A stretch of 64,000 bases of DNA, from NCBI RefSeq assembly GCF_017814975.1, contig NZ_JAGIQA010000007.1:186001-250000 (forward strand). Direction: 5' to 3'. Below are positions 26,301-34,771 of this stretch, in pieces. The DNA is from Cupriavidus consociatus (lineage in GTDB: Bacteria > Pseudomonadota > Gammaproteobacteria > Burkholderiales > Burkholderiaceae). Under the pieces are notes generated by a model that did not search any database, was not told the DNA's origin, and was given only the letters and a program-made list of their open reading frames with translations. Numbering within the stretch: the first letter of the stretch is position 1; the number at the start of each line of letters is the position of its first letter. The position numbers and the translations under genes are program-made.

Positions 26301-27230
26301 TCAGTAGCCGGCCTGCCGGTCGACCTGGTTCAGCAGCGGCCGCCCGTCGCGCGCGCGGCGCAGGTTTTCGATGCACTGCTGCGCTACCAGCTCGTACGAC
26401 GGATCGGCAGCGATATGCGGCGTCGCTTCGATGCGCGGGTGAGTCCAGACCGGGTCGTCGGCTGCCGGCGGCTCCTTGGCGAACACGTCCAGCGCCGCGC
26501 CGGAAAGGTGGCCTTCGTCGATCAGCGCGAGCAGGTCGGCTTCGACCACATGCTCGCCACGCCCCACGTTGATAAGGTAAGCGCCCTGCGGCAGCCGCGA
26601 CAGCGTCCTGCGGTCGAGCATGCCGTCGGTCTGCGGCGTCAGCGGCAGCGTGCAGACCAGGATATCGGTCTGCGCCAGCATGGCATCCAGCCCGTCCTCG
26701 CCGGTGAAGTCCGCCACGCCGGGAAGGTGCTTGGGGCTGCGGCTCCAGCCCGCCACCGGGAAGCCGATGGCCGCGAACATGCGCGCCACCTCGCTGCCGA
26801 TCTCGCCCAGCCCCAGCACGCCCACGCGGCAGCCCGACAGCGCGCGCCCGCGATGGCGCTTCCATTCGCCGCGGCGCTGCTGCCCGGCATACACGCCCAG
26901 CTCGCGGGTATGGCGCAGCGCCATCGCCAGCACGAAGTGGGCGATGCCGGTCTGCTGGCCGGGATCGACGATGCGCGTGACCGGCATGTCCTGCGGCAGG
27001 TCCGGCGCGGCCAGCAGCTTGTCGACGCCGGCGGTGGCGGCGCAGACCAGCCGCAGCTTCGGGTAGGCCGGCAGCACGCCCGGCTTCAGGCCCCAGGCGA
27101 TGATGGCCTCGACCTCTTCCGGCACGGCGGCTTCGCGGCCGTTCCAGACGGTGATATCCGGCGCCGCCTCGCGCAGCAAGGCGGTGATGGGGACCGCCAT
27201 GAAGGACGGCAGGTGAACAAGGATGGCCAT
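26301..27230 (-). CDS. D-2-hydroxyacid dehydrogenase (glyoxylate/hydroxypyruvate reductase A-like)
   Basis: A 309-residue enzyme of the GhrA branch. The NAD(P) site is GLGEIGSEVARMF with WSRSPK after it, the basic pair indicating NADPH preference. Catalytic residues are Arg in INVGRGEHV, Glu in FAKEPPAADDP and His in TPHIAADPS. It reduces glyoxylate, hydroxypyruvate or similar 2-oxo acids. The gene starts 24 bases after the class II aldolase on the same strand, so the pair forms an operon in which an aldol-derived 2-oxo acid could be reduced (inference). Confidence 0.88.
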   Translation of the reverse strand: MAILVHLPSFMAVPITALLREAAPDITVWNGREAAVPEEVEAIIAWGLKPGVLPAYPKLRLVCAATAGVDKLLAAPDLPQDMPVTRIVDPGQQTGIAHFVLAMALRHTRELGVYAGQQRRGEWKRHRGRALSGCRVGVLGLGEIGSEVARMFAAIGFPVAGWSRSPKHLPGVADFTGEDGLDAMLAQTDILVCTLPLTPQTDGMLDRRTLSRLPQGAYLINVGRGEHVVEADLLALIDEGHLSGAALDVFAKEPPAADDPVWTHPRIEATPHIAADPSYELVAQQCIENLRRARDGRPLLNQVDRQAGY

Positions 27231-27254
27231 GGTCGGTTGCAGCTCAGTAGCGGC

Positions 27255-28025
27255 TCAGTTGCGATAGTCGGGGTTGATGCGATCGAGCCGGCGCAGCAGG
27301 CCCGGCCAGGCCAGGTTCGAGCCCTTGCCCTTGGTGGCCTGGCGCGCCTGCTGGCCCATGTTGGCGCTGGCGGATTCCGGCACCATGGTCAGCGGCGTGC
27401 CGCCGCTCTGCGCCAGGATCTGGATGCGGCAGGCGGACTCGAGCGTATACATGGTCAGGAACGCATCGGACACGGTGCGCCCGCACGTCAGCAGGCCATG
27501 GTTGCGCAGGATCATCTGCTTGCAGCGGCCCAGGTCGGCCACCAGCCGCGCCTTCTCGTCCTCGCGCAGCGCCACGCCTTCATAGTCGTGGTAGGCCAGG
27601 CCGGTCAGCGCGAACATCGATTGCTGCGAGATCGGCAGCAAACCGGCCTGCTGCGCCGAGACGGCAACGCCGTGCGAGGTATGGGTATGCATCACGCAGC
27701 CGACTTCGGGGCGCGCTTCGTGCACCGCGCTGTGGATGATGAACCCGGCCGGATTGACGTCGTACGGCGTTTCCAGCACGGGCTCGCCCTCATGGTCGAC
27801 CTTGACCAGGCTCGACGCGGTGATCTCGTCGAACATCATGCCGTACGGATTGATCAGGAACTGGTCCGGCGCATCGGGCACGCGCGCCGAGATATGCGTG
27901 AAGATCAGGTCGTCCCAGCCGAAGTGGGCCACCAGCCGGTAGGCCGCCGCAAGGTCGACCCGCATTTGCCATTCCGCGTCGGAAACGCGGTCTCTTACTG
28001 AATCGACGAGCTGAATCTGCGCCAT
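27255..28025 (-). CDS. Class II aldolase/adducin family protein
   Basis: A 256-residue protein of the fuculose-phosphate aldolase/adducin superfamily. Zinc ligands appear in MHTHTSHG and LRNHGLLTCG, with NPYGMMFDEITASSLVKVD as the phosphate- or substrate-binding part. Members related to this one are often annotated as aldolase II in Burkholderiales and act on sugar acids or 3-oxo acids. ATG 28025 is preceded by GGGAGA. It is divergent from a Crp-type regulator and precedes a hydroxyacid dehydrogenase gene. The reaction is not established. Confidence 0.85.
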   Translation of the reverse strand: MAQIQLVDSVRDRVSDAEWQMRVDLAAAYRLVAHFGWDDLIFTHISARVPDAPDQFLINPYGMMFDEITASSLVKVDHEGEPVLETPYDVNPAGFIIHSAVHEARPEVGCVMHTHTSHGVAVSAQQAGLLPISQQSMFALTGLAYHDYEGVALREDEKARLVADLGRCKQMILRNHGLLTCGRTVSDAFLTMYTLESACRIQILAQSGGTPLTMVPESASANMGQQARQATKGKGSNLAWPGLLRRLDRINPDYRN

Positions 28026-28135
28026 CTGCGTGGTCTCCCGGGGGGTGAGGTGTGTGACTGGACGCAGGCATTGTCGCGGCGCACCGTGCCAAAGTCTGTT
28101 AAGTATTAGACAATCTCGGCTCAACCGGAACGGCA

Positions 28136-28840
28136 ATGAGAGGGCAGGTGGCGAGCAAAGTGAAGCGCATCGAACCCGCGCGGGCGCTGCCGCGCGGCGT
28201 GCTGGCCAGCGGCTGGCTGCGCAATGCGCCGCCCGGCGTGCTCGACGCCGTGGCCGGCGCGGCACGCCGTCTGCGCTTCGCCGATGGCGAGATGGTGTTC
28301 GCGCGCGGCGATCCGCCGACTTACTTCTGCATGGTGGTGTCGGGGCGCGTGCGCATGAGCCGGGTCAGCAGCGGCGGGCGCGAGTCGGTGTATTCGGTGA
28401 TCGGGCGCGGCCGGTGGTTCGGCGAGATCTCGCTGCTCGACGGCAAGCCGCGCACGCATGACGCCTTCGCGGTCGGCAATACCGAGTTGCTGGTGCTGGA
28501 CCGGCGCGCGTTCGACCGGATCCTGGCGCAGCATCCCGAGGGGATGCAGTTGATCGTGCAGCAGATCTGCGCGCGGCTGCGTGTGGCCTTCGACCACGCC
28601 GAGAGCGCGGCGCAGGCGCCGGTCGATGCGCGCATGGCGGCGCGGCTGCTGGAGCTGGCCGACCGCACCGACCATGTCGTGCACATCAGCGCCGAAGACC
28701 TGGGCGACATGGTCAACCGCTCGCGCCAGACGGTGGCCAAGTATCTGCAGGCATGGGAAGACGCCGGGTGGATCCGGCGCCAGTACCGGCACATCGAACT
28801 GCTGGAGCCGGGAGCGCTCAAGCGCCTGGCGCGGGGCTGA
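28136..28840 (+). CDS. Crp/Fnr family transcriptional regulator
   Basis: A 234-residue regulator. A cyclic-nucleotide-binding-like barrel fills about 25-140 (FADGEMVFARGDPPTYFCMVVSGRV; GRWFGEISLLDGKPRTHDA holds the phosphate-binding loop region). The C-terminal winged helix is at about 165-230 (ISAEDLGDMVNRSRQTVAKYLQAWE). It lacks the N-terminal cysteine cluster of Fnr, so it is a Crp-like sensor rather than an oxygen sensor. It is divergent from the aldolase operon and probably regulates it. Confidence 0.9.
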   Translation: MRGQVASKVKRIEPARALPRGVLASGWLRNAPPGVLDAVAGAARRLRFADGEMVFARGDPPTYFCMVVSGRVRMSRVSSGGRESVYSVIGRGRWFGEISLLDGKPRTHDAFAVGNTELLVLDRRAFDRILAQHPEGMQLIVQQICARLRVAFDHAESAAQAPVDARMAARLLELADRTDHVVHISAEDLGDMVNRSRQTVAKYLQAWEDAGWIRRQYRHIELLEPGALKRLARG

Positions 28841-28885
28841 GCGCTGCAAACGGAAAGGCGCTAGCTGACGCCCCTCGCAGTGGCT

Positions 28886-29011
28886 CCCCTCTCCCGCGAA
28901 GTGGGAGAGGGGTTGGGGGTGAGGGGCGGAGTATCCACGAAGTGAGCTGGCATCGTCCTTGCCAAAAGCCCGCCCTCACCCCCTGCCCCTCTCCCGCAAG
29001 CGGGAGAGGGG
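28886..29011. repeat. pair of inverted REP-like hairpins (REPIN-like element)
   Basis: Two hairpins, CCCCTCTCCC...GGGAGAGGGG (28886-28912) and CCCCTCTCCCGC...GCGGGAGAGGGG (28986-29011), each flanked by a GGTGAGGG-type tail, are arranged as inverted copies of each other. This is the form of REP doublets mobilised by RAYT transposases. They fill the gap between the Crp gene and the Bug gene and may also end both transcripts. No RAYT gene is in the window. Confidence 0.7.
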
Positions 29012-29044
29012 GTGCAATCCAGCGGGAGCAATCCCGCGGGGCGC

Positions 29045-30001
29045 TCAGTCAGCCGTGATCTTGCCCACCTCGATCACCTTTTTCCAGCGCGCATACTCCG
29101 ACGCCTGGAACGCCGCGAACTGCTCGGGCGTATTGGCGACGATCTCGAAGCCCAGGTCAAGCAGCTTGGGCTTGACCGCGGGATCGTTGAGCGCCGCGAC
29201 CACGGCGGAATGCAGCTTGGCCTTGATCTCCGGGGCGAGCCCCTTCGGCGCCGCCACGGCCTGCCACGAATAGACCGTCACGCCCTTCACGCCTGCCTCA
29301 TCCATCGTCGGCACGTCAGGCAGGATCGGCGAGCGCTTGCTGCTGGTGATGGCCAGCGCGCGCAGCTTGCCAGCCTTGATATGCGGAATCGCGGTGTTGA
29401 TGTTCATGAAGGTCGCATCGACCTGCCCGCCCAGCAGGTCGTTCAGCGCCGGCGCGCCGCCCTTGTACGGCACGTGCAGGCCGGTGGTGCCGGTCTGCTG
29501 CCAGAACAGCTCGGCGGTCAGGTGGTCGCTGGTGCCATTGCCGGCCGAGGCGAAGGTCATCTTGCTGGGATGGGCCTTCTCGTAGGCAATCACGTCCTGC
29601 AGGCTCTTGTGCGGCGAGCTGGCGGGAACGGCCAGCACATTGGGCGCCTGCACCGCCACGCTGATGTAGTCGAAGTCCTTGAGCGGATCGTAGCCGGCGT
29701 TCTTGGTCAGGTGCGGCCCGATCACGAACGGGCCCAGCGACGACACGAACACGGTGTAGCCGTCCGCCGGTGCGCGCTTGACCATGGCGGCGCCGATCAT
29801 GCCGGCCGCGCCCGGCTTGTTGTCGACCACGAAGCTGCCGCCGAACTGCGACTGCATCTTGGCGCCCAGGATGCGGGCGACGTTGTCGCTGGAGCCGCCC
29901 GCGGGGAATGGCACCAGCAACGTGACGGGCTTTTCCGGCCAGGCGGCGTGCGCGGTGGCCATGGCTGCGCCAAGCAGCAGGGATGCGATCAGCTTTTTCA
30001 T
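29045..30001 (-). CDS. Bug-family substrate-binding protein of the galactarate operon
   Basis: A 318-residue periplasmic protein with a signal peptide (1-20, ending AHA) and the Bug motifs WPEKPVTLLVPFPAGGSSDN, VVDNKPGAAGMIGA and LHVPYKGGAPALNDLLGG. It is the last gene of a four-gene operon with galactarate dehydratase, tartronate semialdehyde reductase and the aldolase, so a C6 aldarate (galactarate or glucarate) is the probable ligand (inference from context). No TctAB permease is in the window. Confidence 0.93.
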   Translation of the reverse strand: MKKLIASLLLGAAMATAHAAWPEKPVTLLVPFPAGGSSDNVARILGAKMQSQFGGSFVVDNKPGAAGMIGAAMVKRAPADGYTVFVSSLGPFVIGPHLTKNAGYDPLKDFDYISVAVQAPNVLAVPASSPHKSLQDVIAYEKAHPSKMTFASAGNGTSDHLTAELFWQQTGTTGLHVPYKGGAPALNDLLGGQVDATFMNINTAIPHIKAGKLRALAITSSKRSPILPDVPTMDEAGVKGVTVYSWQAVAAPKGLAPEIKAKLHSAVVAALNDPAVKPKLLDLGFEIVANTPEQFAAFQASEYARWKKVIEVGKITAD

Positions 30002-30049
30002 GGGTTGTCTCCTGTATTGCTGTGTGTCTTGTATATGGGTTAGTCGGGG

Positions 30050-31204
30050 TTACGGCTGCTGGCCGAATTCCGCCTGCTGGCGCGTCCAGGCCCGGGCCTG
30101 CTCGCTGAGGCTGAGGCCCAGCCCCGGCGCGGTCGGCACCTGGATACGGCCGTTGCGGATCTGCAGGCGCTCGTTGAAGAGCGGCTCGAGCCAGTCGAAA
30201 TGCTCGACCCACGGCTCGCGCGGATACGCGGCGGCAAGGTGTACGTGCAGTTCCATCGCAAAATGCGGCGCAAGCATCAGCCCCGCATGCTCGGCCAGTG
30301 CCGCCACCTTGAGGAAGGGCGTGATGCCGCCTACCCGCGGCGCATCGGGCATCAGGTAGTCCGCGGCGCGGTGGCGGATCAGGTCCCAGTGCTCGGCAGC
30401 GCTGGTCAGCATTTCGCCAGTGGCGATCGGGGTGTCGAACTGCGTCGCCAGCGCGGCGTGGCCTTCGTGGTCATAGGCGTCGAGCGGCTCTTCGATCCAC
30501 ACCAGGTTGAACGATTCAAAGGTGCGGCACATGCGCTGCGCGGTCGGGCGGTCCCATTGCTGGTTGGCGTCGACCATGATCGGCACCGCGTCGCCCAGGT
30601 GCTCACGCACCGCGGCCACGCGCTTGATATCGAGCGCACCGTCGGGCTGCCCCACCTTCAGCTTGATGCCGCCGATGCCGCGCTCGACCGAAGCCGAGGC
30701 ATTGACCATCAGCTGGTCCAGCGGGGTATGCAGGAACCCGCCCGAGGTGTTGTAGCAGCGCACCGCGTCGCGATGCGCGCCCAGCAGCTTGGCCAGCGAC
30801 AGGCCGGCGCGCCGGGCCTTGAGGTCCCACAGCGCCACGTCGAAGGCGCCGATGGCCTGCGTCGACAGGCCGCTGCGGCCGACCGACGCGCCCGCCCAGC
30901 ACAGCTTGTCCCACAGCCGCGCGATATCGCTCGGGTCCTCGCCGATCAGCGCCGGCGCGATCTCCGCTGCGTGCGCGAACTGGCCGGGGCCGCCCGCGCG
31001 CTTGCTGTAGCTGAAGCCCAGCCCCTCGTGGCCGTTGGCGGTGCGGATCTCGGCGAACAGGATCGCCACCTCGGTCATCGGCTTCTGGCGGCCGGTCAGC
31101 ACCTTGGCGTCGCTGATCGGCGTGGCCAGCGGCAGGTAGCTCGAAGACAGCCGGATCCAGGCGATGCTGTCGGCGGGTTGGGTGGCCAGTGTGGTTGCAG
31201 TCAT
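30050..31204 (-). CDS. L-talarate/galactarate dehydratase (enolase superfamily)
   Basis: A 384-residue mandelate racemase/muconate lactonizing-type enzyme. It is extremely close in sequence to the Salmonella talarate/galactarate dehydratase as I know it, through TEVAILFAEIRTANGHEGLG, GIGGIKLKVGQPDG (the Lys-x-Lys base), IMVDANQQWD (first metal ligand), VWIEEPLDAYD and MLAPHFAMELHVHLAAAYP (His base). It removes water from galactarate or talarate to give 5-keto-4-deoxyglucarate. The gene starts 2 bases after garR. Together with garL and garR it makes a full route to glycerate. Confidence 0.9.
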   Translation of the reverse strand: MTATTLATQPADSIAWIRLSSSYLPLATPISDAKVLTGRQKPMTEVAILFAEIRTANGHEGLGFSYSKRAGGPGQFAHAAEIAPALIGEDPSDIARLWDKLCWAGASVGRSGLSTQAIGAFDVALWDLKARRAGLSLAKLLGAHRDAVRCYNTSGGFLHTPLDQLMVNASASVERGIGGIKLKVGQPDGALDIKRVAAVREHLGDAVPIMVDANQQWDRPTAQRMCRTFESFNLVWIEEPLDAYDHEGHAALATQFDTPIATGEMLTSAAEHWDLIRHRAADYLMPDAPRVGGITPFLKVAALAEHAGLMLAPHFAMELHVHLAAAYPREPWVEHFDWLEPLFNERLQIRNGRIQVPTAPGLGLSLSEQARAWTRQQAEFGQQP

Positions 31205-31206
31205 GT

Positions 31207-32088
31207 TCAGGATCCGATTTCGTGGTTGGCCATCAGCTCCAGCGCGCGCACCAGCGCGGAATGGTCCCAGCCGGCGCCGCCGTGGCTCACGCAGGCGTTG
31301 AACAGCTCCTGGCAAGTCGCGGTATTGGGCAGCGACAGGCCCATCTCGCGCGCATTGGAGAGCGCGAGGTTCAGGTCTTTCTGATGCAGCCCGATGCGGA
31401 AGCCGGGCTCGAAGGTGCGCTTGATCATGCGCTCGCCATGCACCTCCAGCACCCTGGATGAGGCAAAGCCGCCCATCAGCGCCTCGCGCACGCGCGCCGG
31501 GTCGGCGCCGGCCTTGGCGGCGAACAGCAGCGCCTCGGCCACGGCCTCGATGTTCAGCGCCACGATGATCTGGTTGGCGACCTTGGCGGTCTGGCCGGCA
31601 CCGTTGTCGCCGACCAGCGTGATGTTCTTGCCCATCAGTTCGAACAGCGGGCGCACGGTCTCGAACGTGTCTTCCGGGCCGCCCACCATGATCGAGAGCG
31701 TGGCGTTGCGCGCGCCGACCTCGCCGCCGGACACCGGCGCATCGAGGTACCGGCAGCCCAGCGCATTGATGCGGCTGGCGAATTCCTTGGTCGCGATCGG
31801 CGAGATCGAGCTCATGTCGACCACGGTCTTGCCCTCGCTCAGGCCGGCGGCGATGCCGTCTTCGCCGAACAGTGCCGCTTCCACGTGCGGGGTATCGGGC
31901 ACCATCAGGAAGATGACGTCGGCGCCCTGCGCCACTTCGCGCCCTGACGCGCAGGCGATGCCGCCGAGGTCCGCCAGCGCCTGCGGCGCGCCGCTGCGGC
32001 TCGACAGCCTGACTTCATGCCCGCCGGCGATCAGGTTCTGCGCCATCGGGCTGCCCATGATGCCGAGGCCAATGAATCCGAGTTTCAC
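31207..32088 (-). CDS. garR: 2-hydroxy-3-oxopropionate (tartronate semialdehyde) reductase
   Basis: A 293-residue beta-hydroxyacid dehydrogenase. LGFIGLGIMGSPMAQNL is the dinucleotide-binding start, DAPVSGGEVGA the substrate loop, and GAGQTAKVANQI carries the catalytic lysine. It reduces tartronate semialdehyde to D-glycerate with NAD(P)H. The context (aldolase upstream, galactarate dehydratase downstream with a 2-base gap) supports GarR over the closely similar GlxR or 3-hydroxyisobutyrate dehydrogenase. Confidence 0.92.
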   Translation of the reverse strand: MKLGFIGLGIMGSPMAQNLIAGGHEVRLSSRSGAPQALADLGGIACASGREVAQGADVIFLMVPDTPHVEAALFGEDGIAAGLSEGKTVVDMSSISPIATKEFASRINALGCRYLDAPVSGGEVGARNATLSIMVGGPEDTFETVRPLFELMGKNITLVGDNGAGQTAKVANQIIVALNIEAVAEALLFAAKAGADPARVREALMGGFASSRVLEVHGERMIKRTFEPGFRIGLHQKDLNLALSNAREMGLSLPNTATCQELFNACVSHGGAGWDHSALVRALELMANHEIGS

Positions 32089-32141
32089 GTTTTGCTCTCC
32101 TTGCGTTTGGTACGGTTCGGTGTTGTCTGGTGCCCGCTGGC

Positions 32142-32942
32142 CTAGTAGCCGCCGCTGTCTGGCGCCGGTGCCTGCGGTGGCTGTCCGGCCCGCATCTCGG
32201 CCATGACCTGCTGCGCGCCCGCGGCCATCAGTCGCGCATCGGAGGCCACCGTGACGAAGCTGAAGCCTTGCCCGATGCGGCGCAGCGCCGCCGCCGGCGC
32301 GCCGTTATGGACGCCCGCGACACGCCCGTGCGCCCTGGCACGGGCAACCACGTGCTCGATGGCCTGTGCCACCGGCGGGTCCACGTCGTCGAAGGTGGGC
32401 CGGCAGCCAAGCGCGAGCGACAGGTCTGACGGGCCGATATAGACGCCGTCGAGGCCATCGACCGACAGGATCTCGTCCAGGTTTTCCAGCCCTTGGCGGG
32501 TCTCGATCATCGCCAGCACCATCACGGTGTCGTTGGCGTGCTGTGCGTAGTCGGCGCCGCCGTACAGCAGTCCGCGGATCGGCCCGAAGCTGCGCGTGCC
32601 CAGCGGCGGGTAGCGCGTGGCGGCCACCAGGCGCTCGGCATCGGCGCGTGTGTTGACCATCGGGCAGATCACGCCGTACGCGCCGGCATCGAGCACCTTC
32701 ATCAGGATGCCGGGCTCGTTCCATGGCACGCGCACGACCGGCACGGTGTCCGTGGTCGAGATCGCGGTCAGCAGTGCCAGGGCATCGGCGTAGTCGAGCG
32801 CACCGTGCTGCAGGTCGATGGTGAGCGAGTCCCACCCCTGGTGGGCCATGGTCTCGGCGGCAAACGCGCTGGGGATGGACAGCCAGCCATTCACCACGGC
32901 CTGGCCTGCCGCCCACATCTTTAGGATCCGGTTCTCGCGCAT
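32142..32942 (-). CDS. garL: HpcH/HpaI family aldolase, probable 5-keto-4-deoxy-D-glucarate aldolase
   Basis: A 266-residue class II metal-dependent aldolase. NGWLSIPSAFAAETMAHQGWDSL starts the barrel, GVICPMVNTRADAERLV carries the substrate-binding loop, and MIETRQGLENLDEILSVDGLDGVYIGPSDLSLALG holds the metal Glu and Asp. The usual reaction is cleavage of 5-keto-4-deoxyglucarate to pyruvate and tartronate semialdehyde. GGAGG lies 5 bases before the ATG. First gene of the operon. Other 2-oxo-3-deoxy acid aldolases are alternatives on sequence alone; the neighbours decide. Confidence 0.87.
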   Translation of the reverse strand: MRENRILKMWAAGQAVVNGWLSIPSAFAAETMAHQGWDSLTIDLQHGALDYADALALLTAISTTDTVPVVRVPWNEPGILMKVLDAGAYGVICPMVNTRADAERLVAATRYPPLGTRSFGPIRGLLYGGADYAQHANDTVMVLAMIETRQGLENLDEILSVDGLDGVYIGPSDLSLALGCRPTFDDVDPPVAQAIEHVVARARAHGRVAGVHNGAPAAALRRIGQGFSFVTVASDARLMAAGAQQVMAEMRAGQPPQAPAPDSGGY

Positions 32943-32968
32943 ATCGCCTCCACTTGCTCATGTAATAC

Positions 32969-32981
32969 GTTGTCGTACAAC
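32969..32981. promoter_or_regulatory. GntR (FadR-type) operator-like palindrome before the galactarate operon
   Basis: GTTGT-CGT-ACAAC is a perfect short palindrome that fits the FadR-subfamily consensus (T-x-G-T...A-C-x-A). It lies 27 bases upstream of the garL start. No GntR gene is in the window. Confidence 0.5.
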
Positions 32982-33362
32982 ATTTTACGAGGTTGGAGCA
33001 AAGATTGTGCTGGGGATTACCCCGGGGCCGCTGAGATGCGAGTGGCAAGGTGTGCTAATAGTCGCACATATGCGCGCCAGCAATGGCCTATGTGAACGCC
33101 TGGTCCGACCAAGATCATCGCGGCGTCGCTTTGCGCAACGTTATAGGATGACTGATAACAAGGGATGCGTTCACTCTGGCCAATCGTGCCGGAACTCGTC
33201 GCCATCGCCAGGCACAGCCCGAATGAGAGCCAGCTGAGGTCCGCCGGATAACAATCGATTACACCCACGCCCCGGGAGCTCGGCTATGCTCCCGTCGCCC
33301 GCACGAAGCCGCGACACATCCCCCTGTCGCGCGCCGTACTGCACCGACGACCGGAACCTTCC
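32982..33362. other. intergenic region, no gene seen
   Basis: About 380 bases between the galactarate operon and a small secreted protein. Reading frames here lack ribosome-binding sites and family features. It must hold the promoters of both flanking units, but I cannot place them with confidence. Confidence 0.5.
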
Positions 33363-33641
33363 ATGCATCGCTTCCCCGCCCTTTCCCTTGTTGCCGCCGC
33401 GCTGCTGGCCGCGGCCTCCGGCGCCCATGCGCAGCACGTCACCGGCGGCATGGGGGAGCCCGTCAGGATCGGGGCATTCTCCGCGCCGGCGGAGCGCATC
33501 GACGGCGACCGCCGGCTGGCTGCGCCTCGCGGTTCCAGGCAGGCCAGGACTGGCATGACGCGCCGGCAAGGCGCGGCGGGCCAGGCGGCGCGGCCCAACG
33601 GCGCGCCGGCGGCCCGGCTGCCCGGCCGGCACCTGCCGTAG
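33363..33641 (+). CDS. Small secreted hypothetical protein
   Basis: A 92-residue product with a convincing signal peptide (MHRFPALSLVAAALLAAASG, cleavage after AHA). The mature 69 residues are rich in Arg, Ala and Gly without cysteines or known motifs. GGAA precedes the ATG by several bases. It has no close partner; the next gene is 145 bases downstream. Support rests on the signal peptide and start context only. Confidence 0.55.
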   Translation: MHRFPALSLVAAALLAAASGAHAQHVTGGMGEPVRIGAFSAPAERIDGDRRLAAPRGSRQARTGMTRRQGAAGQAARPNGAPAARLPGRHLP

Positions 33642-33786
33642 CGCCGCGTGCGGGAATATCCCCGCACACATCTGCATCCCCTCCCCCGCGCCACGCGTCG
33701 CATGCCTGTTCACGATTCCTTACAATTGACGACAGGCCTAAGCATTATCCTCGGGCGCATCCAGATCCGCACAATAAGGAAAATCA

Positions 33787-33981
33787 ATGAAACCAGTCCT
33801 CGCCTTGCTCGCCGCCTGTACCTTCCTGCTCGGCGGCTGCGTGGTCGCGCCGTATGACACCTATGGCGGCGGCGGTCCCGGCTGCCCGCCGGGGCAGGCC
33901 AAGAAGGGCAATTGCCGCGTCGACCCGTATGGCAATGAGTCCTTCTGCCCGCCGGGGCAGGCCAAGAAGGGCCGCTGCTGA
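33787..33981 (+). CDS. Small lipoprotein with duplicated CPPGQAKKG motif
   Basis: A 64-residue lipoprotein. The lipobox LLGGC puts the acylated Cys at residue 18. The mature peptide carries two copies of CPPGQAKKG followed by xC (GCPPGQAKKGNC and FCPPGQAKKGRC), encoded by two nearly identical 27-base stretches near 33880 and 33945. Four cysteines could form two small disulfide loops. AAGGAAAA precedes the ATG. Similar CPPGxAKKGxC lipoproteins occur widely in proteobacteria without a known role. Confidence 0.8.
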   Translation: MKPVLALLAACTFLLGGCVVAPYDTYGGGGPGCPPGQAKKGNCRVDPYGNESFCPPGQAKKGRC

Positions 33982-34088
33982 TCGTCCCGGCGGCACCCGG
34001 CGTCCAGGCACGCCAGGTACCTGTTGCGCCGGCCGTCGCACTGGCCGGAGAATGGCGGATGCGGGCATGACGCCCGCAGGAGAACGCC

Positions 34089-34622
34089 ATGCAGCTTCGC
34101 ATGCAACTTCGGCTGGCCGGCCGCCTGTGCGCGGCCGCATGGCTGGCCGGCGCGCTCGGGGGCTGCGCCACGCTGCAGCCCGTTCAGACCGGCCAGAAGC
34201 TGATCGGCAGCCCGGAAAGTACCGTGCGCCAGACTTTCGGGCCACCCACCGAGACCTTCCGCCTCGCCGACGGCACCACCCGCTGGCTGTGGTCGCGCCA
34301 ACCTTTCGGCCACGAGGTCTACGCCGCCGATTTCGATGCCGGCGGCAAGCTCACCAGCTACCGCCAGATGCTGACCGAAACGGAGGTCTACCGTGCCCAG
34401 GTCAATGTCTGGACCAAGAAGGACGTGCAAGAGCATTTCGGCATGCCCCGCGAACCCATCCAGTACTATCCCCTGATGAAGCGCGAAGCGTGGTCGTGGC
34501 GGATGTACAAGGACGGCCTGCAGTCCGCACATTTCAGCGCCTACTTCGATGACGGCGGGGTGCTGCGCCAGACCATGATCATCGTCGACCCGCTCGGCGG
34601 CGACGCGCGCCGCTCGCGCTGA
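34089..34622 (+). CDS. Outer-membrane-type lipoprotein, hypothetical
   Basis: A 177-residue lipoprotein with lipobox LGGC (Cys near residue 26). The body has two similar halves (GSPESTVRQTFGPPTETFRLADGTTRWLWSR and QEHFGMPREPIQYYPLMKREAWSWRM), each like the helix-helix-sheet fold of the BamE/OmlA group where a short 'xGxPxxxx' turn is followed by a Trp-containing strand. AGGAG lies 8 bases before the ATG. It is read in the same direction as serA but 149 bases away. Function unknown. Confidence 0.8.
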   Translation: MQLRMQLRLAGRLCAAAWLAGALGGCATLQPVQTGQKLIGSPESTVRQTFGPPTETFRLADGTTRWLWSRQPFGHEVYAADFDAGGKLTSYRQMLTETEVYRAQVNVWTKKDVQEHFGMPREPIQYYPLMKREAWSWRMYKDGLQSAHFSAYFDDGGVLRQTMIIVDPLGGDARRSR

Positions 34623-34771
34623 ACCGGTACGGGGCAACCCACGGGCGCGTTGCCCCGGGGCACGCCTGGGTCAATGCCGGTGTCATTGCCAGCAACAGGG
34701 ACTCCCGGCCTCCAGTGCCGTTTTGCGCGCAGAATAGAGGGTATACCCATCCCTCCAGGCGGAAAACGAAC

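Noticed and set aside
28094-28111. Crp/Fnr box between the aldolase and Crp-type genes
   Set aside because: GTCT-N10-AGAC is only partly symmetric (6 of 9 positions) and does not match a known Crp or Fnr consensus; too weak to list.
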